A stretch of 64,000 nucleotides of DNA from Manihot esculenta (taxonomy: Eukaryota > Streptophyta > Magnoliopsida > Malpighiales > Euphorbiaceae), in NCBI RefSeq assembly GCF_001659605.2, contig NC_035174.2, positions 25,493,027 to 25,557,026 on the forward strand. Reading direction: 5' to 3'. A model generated the notes under the pieces. It searched no databases and was not told the DNA's origin. It saw nothing but the letters and a program-made list of their open reading frames with translations. The position numbers and the translations under genes were made by a program. This document shows, piece after piece, positions 1-13,394 of this stretch. Position 1 is the first letter of the stretch. Every line of letters starts with the position of its first letter.

Positions 1-1748
1 CTATACTTGCATATTGCATGAATTTTTTTTTTATTCCCATTACTATTTTGAATGAATTGCAAAGAATGGTCAATGGCTTTTGGTGGGAGAGTAAAAGAGA
101 AAGGCGGAGGGGTATTAATTGGCTAGCGTGGGAGAAGATGTGTAGTAGGAAGAAGAAGGGGGGTATGGGGTTTCGGGACTTTAGGAGTTTTAATTTGTCT
201 TTACTTGACAAACAACTATGGAGGTTTTTAACAAATTCTAATACTCTTTGTTATAGAGTGTTTAAAGCAAAGTACTTCCCAAATGGTGATTTATTTTCTG
301 CCAATGTAAGTAATGGTGCTAGCTTTGTTTGAAAAAGTGTGATGGCATCAAGGGAGTTGATTTAGAGAGGTACAAGGTGGAGGGTGGGTAATGGAGAAAA
401 GATTTTAGTGGCTTCAGCTCCCTAGATTCCTAAGGAGGATACCTTTTTTGCTGATGATGGCCCCGATTTTATTGAACCACATTTGCGTATTTGTGATCTT
501 TTCGAAGGTAATGAAGGGTTTGGAATATTGCTCTTTTAATGTATATTTTTTCTCCAAGAGATATCAAGGCTATTATTAGTATTCCTATTAGTATTACTAA
601 TAAGGAAGATTCCTTCTTATGGCACTTTGATAAAAGAGGTGTGTATACGGTGAAGTCTGCATACTTTGTGTGTATGGAATTGCTAGGAATATCATCTTTT
701 AATGTGGGGGTGAGTTGTGGACTAGCTTGTGGAATGTTTCGTTCCCTCCAAAAGTGAAGGATTTCTATTGAAGAACTTGTAGAAATATATTGCCTACAAA
801 GGATAACTTAAGGCAAAGGGGTGTGGATGTGAATGCTAGATATCCTTAGTGCCATGAAGATGAAAGTATTAATCATATTTTGTTGCATTGTCCTATGTCC
901 AAGAAAGTTTGGAGGTTAGGGGGAGTGGGAGATTTACAGCCTAATGATAATTTTTTTAATTTTTTACTGCAGATTTTAAAGTTCCAAGATAAGGTTCGAA
1001 AAACTTTTGTAATGGTCTGTGCATGGAGGTTATGGTCAGCAAGGAACTCATTATTATGGAACCAGGTGCAAAATTCAGCAGCTCAGCTTGTGGAAGACGT
1101 CATGCATCATATCTTGGATTGGAAAGCAGCTCAACATGCTGGTGCTTTGCATGGAAATACCACTGCTACTTTATATCAGGGCAGGAACTTGTTTTATTCC
1201 TCCAACCTTGCTCGTGATCCTGAAGTCATTCCTCTCCAAATTCATGTGTCATCTTCAAGCTCGAACAATTTCAGTTGGCTTTGTCAAGTTGATGGGGATT
1301 TGTTTCAAGCTCAAGATTTTATTGGCTACGATTTTATTGTAGAAAACTCTGAGGGTATATTTCAACGTGGTGTTTCTGATTTCTCGGAAGGTAATGGTAC
1401 GCCAGTAATTGTTGAAGTTTTAGCTCTTCATCACTGTTTGCTTTCTACGACAGAATTTTTGCCTTTTAATGGTTGCATTCTTATGGACTGTTTACAAGTA
1501 GTTCAAACTTCTCAGTCTCCACATTTAGACATTTTTAAACTTGGTTTGATTTTGAATGATTATAAATTTTTGTTAGACTCTAGAACTGATATTTGTGTTA
1601 GATGTGTTCATCGTCATGCCACTCTAGCCGCTCATACTTTAGCTAAAGAATCTATTAGGCATGATCGTCTTTCTGTTTGGGATGATATCCCTCTTTGTTT
1701 GATGAAATTTTATTAATACAAGCAGTAGTTTTACTTTAAAAAAAAAAG
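1..1748 (+). pseudogene. LINE (non-LTR retrotransposon) 3' part, decayed, cut by window edge
   Basis: This is the C-terminal part of a plant L1-type LINE ORF2. The first segment (18-332) has the post-RT signature FWWESK...GINWLAWEKMC...GGMGFRDFRSFNLSLL. A zf-RVT-like segment follows (about 539-900: FLWHFDKRGVYTVKSAY, then CHEDESINHILLHCPMSKKVW). Positions about 1250-1716 encode an RNase H-like RVT_3 domain ending at a TAA. Stops at 330-332 and several later positions, plus frame changes between segments, show that it is dead. A run of A at about 1737-1748, 20 nt after the last stop, fits the poly(A) tail of a LINE. The 5' part lies outside the window. The family assignment is from remembered motifs and the degeneracy is seen directly. 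Confidence 0.85.
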
Positions 1749-1912
1749 TTAAATTAAACTTTAAGTACAAGGATGAAATTGAACCTGAGACTATTTTTTT
1801 TCGAATGATACTCTATATTTTAAGAAATAAAAAGAAAAAAAAAGTTAGTATCATTAAATTAAAACTTGCAGAATCTCATTCGATTTTTCGATTTTAATTA
1901 TGAAGTATATAT

Positions 1913-3512
1913 TGGAATTTAATCATATTAAATGCAGCGAAAGAATATAAAAAATAAAAAAAATTTCTATAATAAGGATCACATTTAAACAGATAAAACA
2001 ATAAAGTACAGAGAAAATAAGTATTTTATTATTTTTTAGCAACTAACACGCAAAATCGTTTGTCTCGATTAAGTTGTCGCAAATCACAAATTGTTTAAAC
2101 ATATAATCTGTTTATGATATTTTCATAGAATGACAATTGAAAAATCTTAAAATTATTCTAAGGAAAGAGAAGTACAAAAAATGTAGAGGGCTAGATGTCC
2201 ACCTTTTTTGAGAAATTCTGGCGACTAACTTAAAGAGACTTACTAATCTCTAATAAGATGACCTTTTATACTAAAAGATTAGAGTTTTAGAATAATAATT
2301 TTAATTAATTAAATAAATTATAATTATAGTCTAAAACTTTAATAAATATATCATATAAAGTTTAAGACAAATTCAATTAAATCATTACTTAATTTATTAA
2401 GTCAAAATTACAAATTATAATTTTATCCCTAATGTCATAACACTTGTATGCAAACAAGCGCTACTTGATTTGATTTCTCATTTTACTTTCTCATACTATT
2501 ATTTATATGTGTGACTCATTAGCTTTTAAATATGTTAGCGATAAATATAATTAACTAATTAATTAATTTGAAGGTCAAGAACGTTCTCTAGTAATATATC
2601 AAGACTACTCAAATATTTAGAATGTCAATAGTGGTTTGACTTAACTTTTCAGTGTATGGTTTCTCAGTGCAATTAATATCCTTTCATCACTAATGTCCCG
2701 ATTTAACAATTAGTGCATGGAGCATGTCTACTATGTTAACTCATATTAGTTCTCTTTGCAATAGCCATTGAATTATTGAATGAAATTTTAAATCTAATTT
2801 GCTAATTCCATTTCACCTTGAGCAAAAATTTCATAATCAATATTAGCAGAGAACAAATGGAACATTCCCTAGTTAACCTAGAGTGATGAATCCTATTTCA
2901 ATCATATAAATACCTTCATACAGTTGCTGCTATACTTAATTCATCCTCATTTATTACTTATGAACTAAGTAATGCGTAAGATGAATCAAAACATAAAAGT
3001 CTCTATATAAGATGATTTATTAATTTCAAGTTCGAGGATCATTTACACAATCATCACTAGAGTAATCTATATACACAAGTAATTCTCCATATGGCATTCT
3101 CAGCAGGTCAGTTCAGTGTACTTATTAATAAAATAAGCATATACATATCAGTTTTAGATATCTTACATATCTCAACCTATAAGATCAGTTGCTTCCTTTG
3201 AAAAGAAAAAAATATAATATGTACTAGTCTCAACAGCTCTAATCATTGTCCAATAATGATAAGAACATTGATTGAAACATTTAGAGACATACATTACTTA
3301 AATATAATAAGAATCTCACAATTATAACTACATTCTAATTTTCTTTACATAATAATATAGTCACATGAACTTTATCTTTACTCAAGATTCAATTAATGAA
3401 TATTAAAGATAAATAAATGTCTTTTATTAAAATGTATTAAATACTTAAAAATACATGAAAGATAATATTAAACTACAACAAAAAAAATTGGCTATAGGGC
3501 ATATAACTAACA
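1913..3512 (-). repeat. 3' LTR of the decayed copia element (about 1.6 kb)
   Basis: The 5' edge on the minus strand is TGTTAGTTATATGCCC at 3512, just after the polypurine-like tract. The proposed 3' edge is a CA at 1913-1914. The boundaries are supported by a diverged second copy at 61252-64000 on the opposite strand, which also starts TGTTAG and stays alignable by eye along most of its length. Landmarks shared by both copies include a motif around 'tagattactc.agtgat.', 'agtcaaaccac' and 'gaccttcaaattaatta'. The 1913 edge is less certain than the 3512 edge. Confidence 0.7.
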
Positions 3513-6500
3513 ATCTCATACTTGCACTAATGCCAATCACCCATATGTCTTATCCCATAAGCATGCAAGTGGTAATTATGTTTTTACTAGAGTAATGCCT
3601 TTAAGAGAGGATCTACAAGATTTTCATCAGTGGGTACTTGCTTTATTTTCACATCTTTCCAAATCAAATGGAATCGTATAAGTACATGTTTAGATCTTAG
3701 ATCAGACTTAGGCTCCTTTGCTTATGCAATGGCTCCATTGTTATTACAGTATAAGGTAATTGGATCAACAATGTTAGGAACTATATCAAGTTCAGAAATG
3801 AACTTCTTAATTCAAACTGCCTCCTTTGCTATATTAAATGTAGAAATGTACTCGACTTTAGTTGTAGAATCTATTGTAATCTCTTGTTTGGAACTTTTCT
3901 AACTTACTGCCCCAACATTTAGAGTAAAAATATAACTATATTGTGATTTGGTATCATCAAAATTTGATTGGAAACTTACATCTGAATATCCATAAAGTTT
4001 GAGTTTATTAGTCTCTCCATAGACTAGAAAATTATCCTTAGTTCTTCTCAAGTACTTGAGGATATGTTTAACAGCAGTCTAGTGACTTTCATCTAGGTCT
4101 GCTTAGTATCTATTAGTTATGCTTAAAGCATAAGCTACATCTAGTCTAATACATAGCATCGCATACATTATGGATCCTATTACAAAAGCATATGGAACTA
4201 TTTCCATTTTTACTCTTTCAACTTGCATCTTAGAACACATGTCTTTGGAGAGACGAACTCCATGTAACACAAGTAGGAATCCTCTCTTGGGTTCCTCCAT
4301 GTTAAACCGTAATAGTACTTTGTTAATGTATATAGATTGAGATAACCCTACCAACTTCTTAGATCTATCTCTATACATCTTAAAACCTAGAATATAAATT
4401 AATTTACCCATACCCTTCATGGAAAAATTATTGGACAATGAAATTTTTACAGATTATTATAATGGAATGTCATTTCCTATTATTAATATGTCATCTACAT
4501 ATAAAATAAGAAATACAACTTCACTCCCACTAACCTTCTTATACATGCAAGGTTCATCCATATTTTTGACAAAATCAAACTATTTGATTGTTTCATCAAA
4601 ATGGATATTCTAACTCCGCTAGGCTTGCTTAAGTCTATAAATGGATCTTTGCAATTTGCAAACCTTATTAGGAAATTTCTTAGATTCAAAACCTTCAGGT
4701 TGTGGTATATACACATCCTCAAGAAGATTCCCATTTAAGAACGTTATTTTAACATCCATTTGCCAAATTTCATAACCATAGTATGATGCTATTGCAAGTA
4801 AAATTCTTATGCATTTAAGTATAGCTACTGGCGAAAAGGTTTCATCAAAGTCAATATCTTATCTTTGTCTGTAACTTTTAGCAACTAGCCTAGCCTTGTA
4901 CATTTGTACATTACCCTCCATGTCAGTTCTTCTCTTAAAAACTCACTTGCACGCAATGGGCTTTATCCCTTCAGGTACATCAACCAAAGTCCATACTTGG
5001 TTAGTGTACATGTAATCCATTTGGGATTTCATTGCTCCAAGCCAATTTGAATAATCAATATCAAATATTGATTCCTCATAGCTATTAAGCTCATCAGGCA
5101 TGAGTAAAACGTCATTATGAGTCTCCATAAAAAGGTCTAACTTCATTGGAGCATGACTTATCTTAACAGATCTATGTGGTAGTACTTCAATTTGTATTTT
5201 CACAATAAATGTTACAGTCTCTGATTTTTTCATTTGGATGTCAATTTGTGGTTCTTGAACTTTTTCAAGTTCTATCTGACTCCCACTACTTCCTTTAAGG
5301 AAAAACTATTTTTCTAGAAATGTAGTATATTTTCAGACAAGTATTTTTCTCTCAATAGGATGGTAGAAATAATATCCAATAGTTTCTTTTGTATACCCCA
5401 TAAACTTACATATATCTGACTCAGTTCTCAGCTTATTATACATCAAACACTTTACATAAGCATCACATCCGCAAATCTTTATGTGATAAGTTTGGTATTT
5501 TATTAGTCCACATCTCATATGGAGTTTTATCAATAAATTTGGATAGAACTCTATTAAGAAGGTATATTGCAGTTTATAAGGCATAACCCAAAAGGACAAC
5601 GGTAAGTCTACAAGACTCATCATGGATCGTACATATTTAATAAAGTACGGTTTCTGCTTTCTGAAACTCTATTGTATTGAGATGTGCCAAGTGGAGTCCA
5701 TTGTGATAGAATCTTATTCTTTGTTAGATAATCACAAAATTCATGACTCAAACATTCACCACCTCAATCGGATCTAAGTGCTTTAATACTTTTGCCAGTT
5801 TTTTTTGTTTCAACTTCAATTCTGAATTCCTTGAACTTTTCAAAAGATTCAGATTTGTATTTCATTAAATGCACATAATCATATCTAGTATAATCATCAA
5901 TGAACGTAATGAAATATGATATCCACCTATAGTTTGGATAGTCATTGGTCTACATATCTCTACATATTTAAGGCCCATAATTCTTGTGAACTTTCACCTT
6001 TTCTTGTAAAAGTTATTTTGGTCATTTTACCTATTAAGTCTCTTATTATTTATATTGAGTATAGACTTTCAGAATAAATATTATATAGACCATCTATATA
6101 AACCCTAGTCCCATAATAAACTCCTTTATTATAAAAAGAACAAATATCATTCTTAATAATAAACTTGAATCCATTATTCAAAGTTAAAAATAAAACTGAA
6201 ATAATCTTTCTACAAAGTACTGGAATAAAATAACAGTTATTCAACTCTAATACTAAGCTAGAAGGTAAAAGCAAATAATAAATCCCTACAGCTAATGCAA
6301 TAACTCTTGCTCCACTTGCCACTCATACGTCCGTCTCTTATTTCCTCAACTTTCTACTATATTTTAGTTCCTATATGTTATTACAAATGTGAAATGCATA
6401 TCTGATTTCAAATACCCAAGTACACGAATTAAACATAGAAAGATTAATCTTAATCATAAATATACCTAAAGTAGAAGCTTCATTAAGCTTCTTTGCCCTC

Positions 6501-7280
6501 AAGATAACAAGATATTCCTTGCAGTTTCTCCTTCAATGACCTTTTTTATCACAGTGATAGTAGGTACTTTTATCTTTCTTAACCCAGTGGGCTTCAATGT
6601 TGATTGTGCTTGCTTGTTCTGCTTTTTCTTAGACTTCTTTTTCTTAGCCTTAGAAGATTAAACCAAAAAAACTGAAGCTTTTTCCTTATTAAGGGATTTT
6701 TCAGTAGTTATAAGCATATTCACCAACTCATGTAGGGTAGCATCCAGCTTGTTCATGTTAAAATTCATAATAAACTAAGCAAAGGTAGGTGGCAATGACT
6801 GCAAGAATAAGTCAACACTTAACTCATGGTTCATGACAAAACCTAATTGGTCATTTTCTTTATGAACCCAATCATCTTTATACTAGGGGCATGGACTAAA
6901 GAGTCTTCTGTCGTCTTGTAGCTTAACAATTCCTTTGAGATTCATACCTCTCAGTCCTACCTTGAGAGTTAAACAATTCCTTGAGATGAAAGAGTATAGT
7001 ACGAGCACTCATGTTCTCATATTGTTTCTGAAACTCAGAACTCATGCTAGCTAACATCACACATGTAGCTTGCTCATCATCATTAATATGACGAATGTAC
7101 TTATCTTTAACAGCATCACTAGTATTCTCATCAAGAACACCAGGTATGTCTTGATTGAGAATATACAACCTTTTTTTTTATATGAGAAACAATTTTCAAA
7201 CTGAGATACCAGTCCAAAAAGTTCGGTCTAGTTAATTTGTTAGTATCAAGTATACTATGCAGGAATAGGTTATTACTCAT
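3513..7280 (-). pseudogene. Copia gag-pol remnant (gag, protease region, integrase, RT, RNase H)
   Basis: The likely ancestral ATG is at 7280 (minus). The gag N-terminus reads SILDTNKLTRPNFLDWY, a copia gag signature, then shifts frame and continues as DENTSDAVKDKYIRHI...SEFQKQYENMSARTILFHLKELF (6923-7168). A broken zinc knuckle (YHCDKKGH..RNC) lies near 6520-6560. Integrase remnants cover about 5330-6000 (LPLSFWVMPYKLQYTF; LIKLHMRCGLIKYQTY). RT remnants cover 4103-5233 (SNWLGAMKSQMDYMYTNQVW; GKLIYILGFKMYRDRSKKLV). RNase H remnants run to 3513. Many stops and frame changes show it is not translated as one protein. Confidence 0.82.
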
Positions 7281-8680
7281 GTGGTAAAATATCTACAAAT
7301 GCATAAATATTAATTATTAATTTTGATGTCCTGAGATTGAGTAAATGGTAGGCTCAAGATGTATTTTGGTAAGTTTAGTCCAATTTGTCCCTCCTTTCTT
7401 CCTTTATTCCTTTTCCCTTTTGTCCTCTAGCGACATGTAACCGTCGTCAAGCATTTGTACCCTCCTGTCATAGTCATACTGACCGTATATACGGACATCC
7501 TGTGTCCTTTCTCATCGTCAAATGACCATTATTTCCATCCGGTGCTATGTGGACATGATCCTCAGCATCACGGGACTAGAAGGATAAACATGGTTAGGCC
7601 TCCCATGCATAGGCTCGAACCCGGTCCGGTTCATCAAAATGAAGCTTGGACTTGCATGTGAAGCAGACCTATGTATTGGGTCTTAGTATAGTTAAGGCTT
7701 GGCCTTTCCAGCACAAGTTCAACTAGAGTAAAGGTGTCAAAAGCCCAATTATCATCGAGTGTCATGTATTTTCTAATTATAAGTTAAGGTCTTTAATCTT
7801 TAATTATAATCTCCCACTATTTTATTCAAATTAATAACTCTATCTATTAATTTGAGAAATTTAGCAGTAAATCTCCTAGCCGGCTAGGATTTCATTTAAT
7901 TTAAATAATATTAAATTTTTTCAATAAATTATTATAAATTAAATTATATAGATAACATAATTTATTAATCACATCTCTATGTGACTTCTACATCAGTTAG
8001 GTGACAACTCTTTATCTTTAACATATTGTATATATTTTACCTAACTCTTACCTTAAGCATATATGATCATAGGTTTGCCATCCAAATCAAGTACAATAGT
8101 TACGTAGAACCATTGTTCAGGAAAATCAAATATTTCATAACACTAAATATATTTGGGTGAAATTAACCTTGAATTTATTCAATAAGTTAATAAAAATTAA
8201 ATTGAATTCTAATTTTATGCTATAACAATCGATGGAAGCTAATTATGTTCTTAACATGTAATTAAAATTTAAATTAGAAATTTTAAATCCTAAGATTTCT
8301 ATTTAGGTCTCAAAATAGAACCAAATCAGCAAAAGACAGAACTAGAACCATAATAAATTTCGATTCGATTTCAATTTTTAAGTAAATCCGAAACTGAAAC
8401 CGCACACCCCTAGCCTCGTATGTTCTCTCCTTTCTATTATTTTTCCAATCTAAAATATTTACTTGTAATTTTCAAGATTTTCAAATTCAAGAAAAAGAAT
8501 ATTTATAAAATAAATTATTCATTCATTATTTAATTTATTTATATACACATTTCTTATTATTAAGAATTGATATTTATTTTTATTTATTTCAATTTATCTG
8601 ATTAAAATTATATGTTACATTATTTAAATTTTAAAAAATAAAATTTAAATTAAAACAATAATTTTATGAGTGATGGTAGG
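7281..8680. other. Intergenic, old repeat debris, unassigned
   Basis: No credible gene is seen. Positions 7380-7740 are less AT-rich than the surroundings and look like a fragment of an unidentified repeat; the short frame at 7455-7661 has no recognisable protein feature. Positions 7740-8300 are AT-rich. Positions 8290-8425 end in 'gaaaccgcacacccctag', which resembles in reverse the 'gtgtgcggttcc' start of the repeat in the phosphatase intron at 11372, so this may be the end of a related element. Confidence 0.4.
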
Positions 8681-8682
8681 TA

Positions 8683-9135
8683 GGGGTGAGCAGTATTCAG
8701 TTCAAATCGAAAAAACTGACCGAACCGATTTAAAAATTTGGTTCGATTTTTTATACATTTCGATTCGGTTCGATTTTTAATTTCAGAAATTTTGATTATT
8801 TCGGTTCGGTTCAGTTTTGATCAGAAAAAACCGAACCGAACCGATTAGTGATAATAATATGTTTTTTCAATAATATAGAGAAATTAAATCATATTAAGAT
8901 TAAAATATTTTAATTAAATTTTAAAATATTAAAAATAAAGTGTAGAAAATAAAAAAATTATTAAAAATCGAAACCGATCAAACCGAACCAAATCGAACCG
9001 AATCAGACCGGTTCGGTTCGATTCGATTTCTGACCAAAATCGGTTCGGTTCGATTTTCATAAACACTAAAATTTCAATTTTCGGTTTATTCAGTTCGGTT
9101 CGGTTTTGAACCGAACCGACCGAATGCTCACCCCT
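8683..9135. repeat. MITE-like repeat with GGGGTGAGCA / TGCTCACCCC ends (copy A)
   Basis: A ~450-bp non-coding element. The left end is GGGGTGAGCAGTATTC and the right end is CGAATGCTCACCCCT, making imperfect terminal inverted repeats. Inside the ends are runs of 'ttcggttcggtt' and its complement. The core contains 'gtgataataatatg...caataatatag' and an A/T-rich centre. The same architecture recurs five more times in the window, at 16647, 47805, 52076, 59656 and 60053. Its transposase family is unknown to me. Confidence 0.75.
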
Positions 9136-9565
9136 AAAATTGGTAGGTTAGTTAATGGATTTATGGACTATTTAATTTTTTTAAAAAAAAAAAATTCAAA
9201 TCTATAAAATATGAATTTAATAGATAATGAATTGGATTATTTAAATTTTTTAAAAAAAAATCTAAAATATATATCAAAATCAAATATTAATTTTAGGAAA
9301 AATAAATTAGACTATTTATTTAAAAAAAAATTAAATACTCATATTTCACGACTAAAGTTGACTATGTAAATAAAAATTGTTCTGAACTGAGTGGAATCAA
9401 ACCTGCATTAAATTTCTACATCATATAACTTTCTAAGCTTGTAAGTAAAATGTCTCATTAACTCGCTAAGCTTGTCCAGTGAAATGTCTCGTTATCACAG
9501 GGGATATACAAATATAATGACATGCAAGATATGGTTACATTGGTACCTGCACAAAGCCATCTTGA
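9136..9565. other. 3' flank of the phosphatase gene; no gene seen
   Basis: AT-rich flank between the repeat at 8683 and the phosphatase stop codon. A short imperfect direct repeat ('aagcttgt..agt.aaatgtctc.tta') occurs twice between about 9430 and 9495. The 3' UTR of the phosphatase gene (minus strand) must lie here, but I cannot place its poly(A) site. Confidence 0.4.
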
Positions 9566-12500
9566 TTACTCCAATTCCCACAAGCTTTGTTCATCAATCT
9601 TGCTCAGCTTCTCATCATCAAGACGCTTCCAGGTCCTAATCCTCTCCACTCCCATCCATGACTTCTCACCCTTTCCAAGTTCTGCTAGTATGATTCTTGC
9701 TCTTCGCGGCCACCCAGCCTTCCCATAAGCATGGTATCCAAAGCCTCCACCATAACAAAACCATATACCATCTAATTTCCCACAAAATTCATTGTTGTGA
9801 TCATGGCCCCAAAACACAGCTTTCACATCTCCCATGGATACGAAGGTTTGTAGGACTCCTGAGTTAACTAATGAACAAGACGCAGCTTCCTGAAAATGGC
9901 CTACAACCTTTTGATTGTACAGCTGCCGAATTTCTGGGATTGGGATATGGAAAAAACCCATTGCCGGAGGTCTAGATGAGAGTGAACCCTCTGCCAACTG
10001 ATGATCCTGTTTTTGTCCCTGTTAGTTTGCGACCTGCAACATGTTAATGAAATCTAAATCTAGAAGACTTCCATTGAGAGGATTGGAAGTACATTAGGTA
10101 GAAAGAAAGACAACTGAGTGAATAACTGAATCCAGCTATACTTTTTAGTATTTTGCTATACCTTTTAGTATTGTTTTGAAGCCAATGTAACGAATAACTT
10201 CCACACCACAAAAAAAAGTCACTGTCCTACAGTAGACAGACAATATATAATCTAAAATATGGTTGGCAATATTCATTTAAGCCAATCCACAGAACAAAAC
10301 ATCATATGATTTTAACAAAAAAGAAAATTTTCATTTTCTTTTAGTAACTTGATGGATTTGTAATAATATCCTAAGTAAAAATGGTAGTTTGTTTATCTCA
10401 ATTCAAGTCTTCAGAAACATACTTTTTCCCATTTTCTGATATTTAGACAGTGTAAGTAGTTTATATGTATTAGATGAGATGCAAAAAAGGGTGTAATCAA
10501 GGAACCAGTGTTAGTTTCATCAGTATGTTTTCAGTTTGTCATACCTGATATCCCTTAGAAACACCTCGAAGCCAACGAAGTTGAGATTCTTTAATCCAAC
10601 CATAAGTTCGAATTCCTTGAACAACCTCTCTGGCACCACTGTCAAGAAAGAAAAGATTAAGGACACTGTGGTTTGCCAAAATGGAACCTGGAGCTCCATA
10701 AACTCTGAGATTATAGTTCCCAAAACCATCAATGTCAGTTATCATGGCTCCTTTGCCAGAACCAGCGGGATCTTCAGCATATGGATTGGTTTGTGATACT
10801 GAATAATCCATCAAGGATATGAATGACATCAATTCTTCACGATTCATTGTAGATTCATGATCATGGTTTCCCAAGACTGCTGCCCATGGAAGTCCAGAAT
10901 CCATAGCTGGACCAAAAGCACGCAATAGAGATTCAGCAGCATCAGTTGTGCTTGTCCCAAAAATATTATCCCCTATTTATAGGAAATGGAAGTAAATTAG
11001 TCATTTGGACACATTTAATGGAAAGAGAGGGAGAACAGATGTCTACACTTCTTCACTATCATTTGGCTCCAGTTCCAATGAAGGGAAGCCTACAAGTACC
11101 ATTAGTCAAGCATAGATAAAGAATAAGGATTCAGATTAAAAAACCAAGTGCCTACTTAGCCTAGCATTTCAGATACATAATCTTCCTCAACGTCCATAAT
11201 TCAGAAACAGAGATACAGTAAGTCATGCCTTAAACCAAAGTAAAGTGTCTCTATTTCCAAAGATTAACTCTCAATATTAAAGTGACAAGTTCAGCACAAG
11301 ATCACTTCCAAATCTAGCAACATAATAAACTATCTCCATGCTTATGATTAGAGCACTAAAGGAGACAATTAGGAGTGTGCGGTTCCAATTCCAATTCCAG
11401 CTAGGGATTTAGTTAGGAACCAAAAGCGGAACCAAAATGTTGGTACAGTTCCGGTTGGATTATTTGCTATTTTGGTTCCAATTCAATACAGTTCTTTGGT
11501 TCTGGTTTGGTGTGGTATGGTTCGTGTTTGATTCTCGGTTTTTAAAATAAATTTATGCAATTTTATTTTCATGAAAAGTTATACTTGAATTACTATTTAA
11601 GTTTTAAAGTTAGTTGTTAATGCAAATTATATATATATATATATGAAACTATCTATTGATTTACTTAGCTTACATCTATATCCTAATTCCACATTGGATA
11701 AGATTGAATTGAACCACAGTTTTTCCATCTTGCTGCTATTTATATTAAAATAAATAGATGAATAGTCATTCAATGAAAAATCATTTAAATATTTCATTTC
11801 TTACCGGAAGAAGTATAAATCCATTCTCTTTTGCTTTATATATATATATATATATAATATATATAATATACACATTTAAATTATTTATAAAACTATATAA
11901 AGTGTATGTATATACAAAATTAAGCATCAAAATAATAATATAAAGATATCATTTGATACACATTTTAATTACTTTTTTACTATATAATCTTTAGTTGTAG
12001 GGTACATATATAAAAAATTATTAATATACTATAAATATGGTAATACACTTATAATTAAGAATAATAAAGTGATTTAGTATTTTTATAACTTAAGTTTTTA
12101 AGAAAATATAGATAAATAGATGTTAATAATAGTATGGAAATTGTTCATAATTATAATATATATAAGTGCACATATATATATATAACTACAAAATTATAGA
12201 AAAACATATGTATAAAATCAATTTTCATTTTGTAACTGATCTGGTATATAGTTCTGGAACAGTTCCAGTTCAGTTCTTAGTAAGAACCAGAAACAGAAAA
12301 TAAATTATGTTTGGTACTTAACAGCTCAGATCGGTTCTTTAGTTAGATTCAGAACAACCAAGAATAAGTTGCTGAAAATTTCTATAAGTGAAACGATTAA
12401 ATTGGCAAGTTGCTAATAAGGTTAGGTTCAACTTAATTCTCACTCATTATCAACAGAAACTACCTTGTACTCTTACTACCTATTCAGAAAAAAGACATTC

Positions 12501-12957
12501 ACGAAAAAGAACATTCAAGTGCCCAAAAAAAAAAAAAAGTATACCTGTAAAAGCAATGAAATCAGGTTTCTCGGATCGAATCATCCTCTCAAGAAAGCGA
12601 GTGGTGTTAAGATCAGAGCAAAAGTCAAATTCAGAAGGCAACACATCTCTGCACCGAGTCACTGCCCCAGTACCGTAATGCATATCTGCCACCTGCATTC
12701 ACACATATAACATCAGGTTACGGGAAAAACAAGGATAAACGAGAGTAATATATTCCAAAAATAAGGGAAACCTGAAGGATTTTGAAGGTGCCATCATCTC
12801 GGAAGCGCAAAGGGAGATCTGGGGACCTCTTGAGATGAGGTTTATGGTGACCGATGATCAATTTCAGAGCGATTTGAAAGTGTAGAGAGAAGAGAACTGA
12901 GAGGATTATGGTGAGATAGAGGAAGGAAAATACCCATTTGGCCGTTGCAGATTCCAT
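9566..12957 (-). CDS. PAP28: Purple acid phosphatase-like protein, PAP28 type (probably the 'inactive PAP' group), 4 exons
   Basis: Calcineurin-like metallophosphoesterase, small plant PAP class. Minus-strand exons: 12957-12772, 12692-12545, 10972-10545, 10018-9566. All introns are GT-AG, and the spliced CDS is 1215 nt (404 aa), close to the ~400 aa I remember for Arabidopsis PAP28. A hydrophobic N-terminal segment (residues ~8-30) suggests a signal peptide or signal anchor, hence the secretory pathway. Motifs: ADMH (64-67), GDNIFG (112-117), GNHD (146-149), FHIP (277-280), GHDH (325-328), then CYGGGFGYHAYGKAGW. Close relatives carry the database label 'probable inactive', so catalysis is uncertain; some metal-site residues differ from classical PAPs. 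The ATG at 12957 (MESATAK) is chosen because relatives start with MES; an in-frame ATG lies 7 codons upstream at 12978. Intron 2 (1572 nt) is enlarged by a repeat. Exon 4 must use the acceptor before 10018, because the upstream AG would bring in a stop. Confidence 0.9.
11372..12360. repeat. MITE-like/unclassified repeat inside intron 2 of the phosphatase gene
   Basis: Begins near GTGTGCGGTTCCAATTCC and ends with a block of 'cagttccagttcagttctt...aagaaccagaa...gatcggttctt'. It therefore has GGTTCC/GGAACC-rich borders around an AT-rich centre with several (TA)n tracts (11624-11644, 11838-11870, 12165-12182). No coding frame is seen; the small frame at 11758-11943 is microsatellite-derived. The borders are approximate and no clean target duplication was found. 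Confidence 0.45.
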
Positions 12958-13394
12958 TGATGAAATTACCAGAAACAATAAGCAGAACAGAGACCTACAT
13001 CAGACTTGTCTCTGTTGAACTTTTACCACTTCTATTTATTTGTTTCCTTTTTCTGTCTCTTATTATAACTTGAACGAAAGCAGGCCGGAGCCAGAAAAAT
13101 ATTTGGAAGAAACTTCAAATACCCCCACCTCATACTTTTTCTCAATGTTTAATCAACCCAATTTTCTAATTAAAAAAGAAAATCCAATTTACACTTTTGG
13201 GCCAAATCAAACCGAAGCTTTCATTTTAAGCTTAATTGAAGCCAAAATCGTATAGGTATTGAGCATTGTGCAAAACGCCCTTGATAAGCAGGTTCATATA
13301 ACCTGAAAAAATAAAATTAATAATGAAATGAACTTGCGAGAGCATGTATTTCTTGACCAATGCAAAAACTATTGCATTTTTAAAGTCCCATTGA

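Larger units (their letters stand above)
1913..7280 (-). mobile_element. Decayed Ty1/copia retrotransposon (3' LTR plus internal region)
   Basis: Read on the minus strand, a decayed gag-pol (7280 down to about 3513) is followed by a purine-rich stretch (AAGTATGAGAT, a degraded form of the usual AAGTGGGAGAT) and then an LTR starting TGTTAG at 3512. I could not find a matching 5' LTR or a clear primer-binding site to the right of 7280, so the 5' end is lost or too diverged to see. Frameshifts and stops are frequent. The element has no coding capacity. Confidence 0.8.

Noticed and set aside
7455..7661. 68-aa frame in a less AT-rich stretch
   Set aside because: No start context, domain or homology recognised; it lies in repeat debris.
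13040..13255. 71-aa plus-strand frame upstream of the phosphatase gene
   Set aside because: It overlaps the 5' flank of the phosphatase gene on the opposite strand and has no recognisable features.
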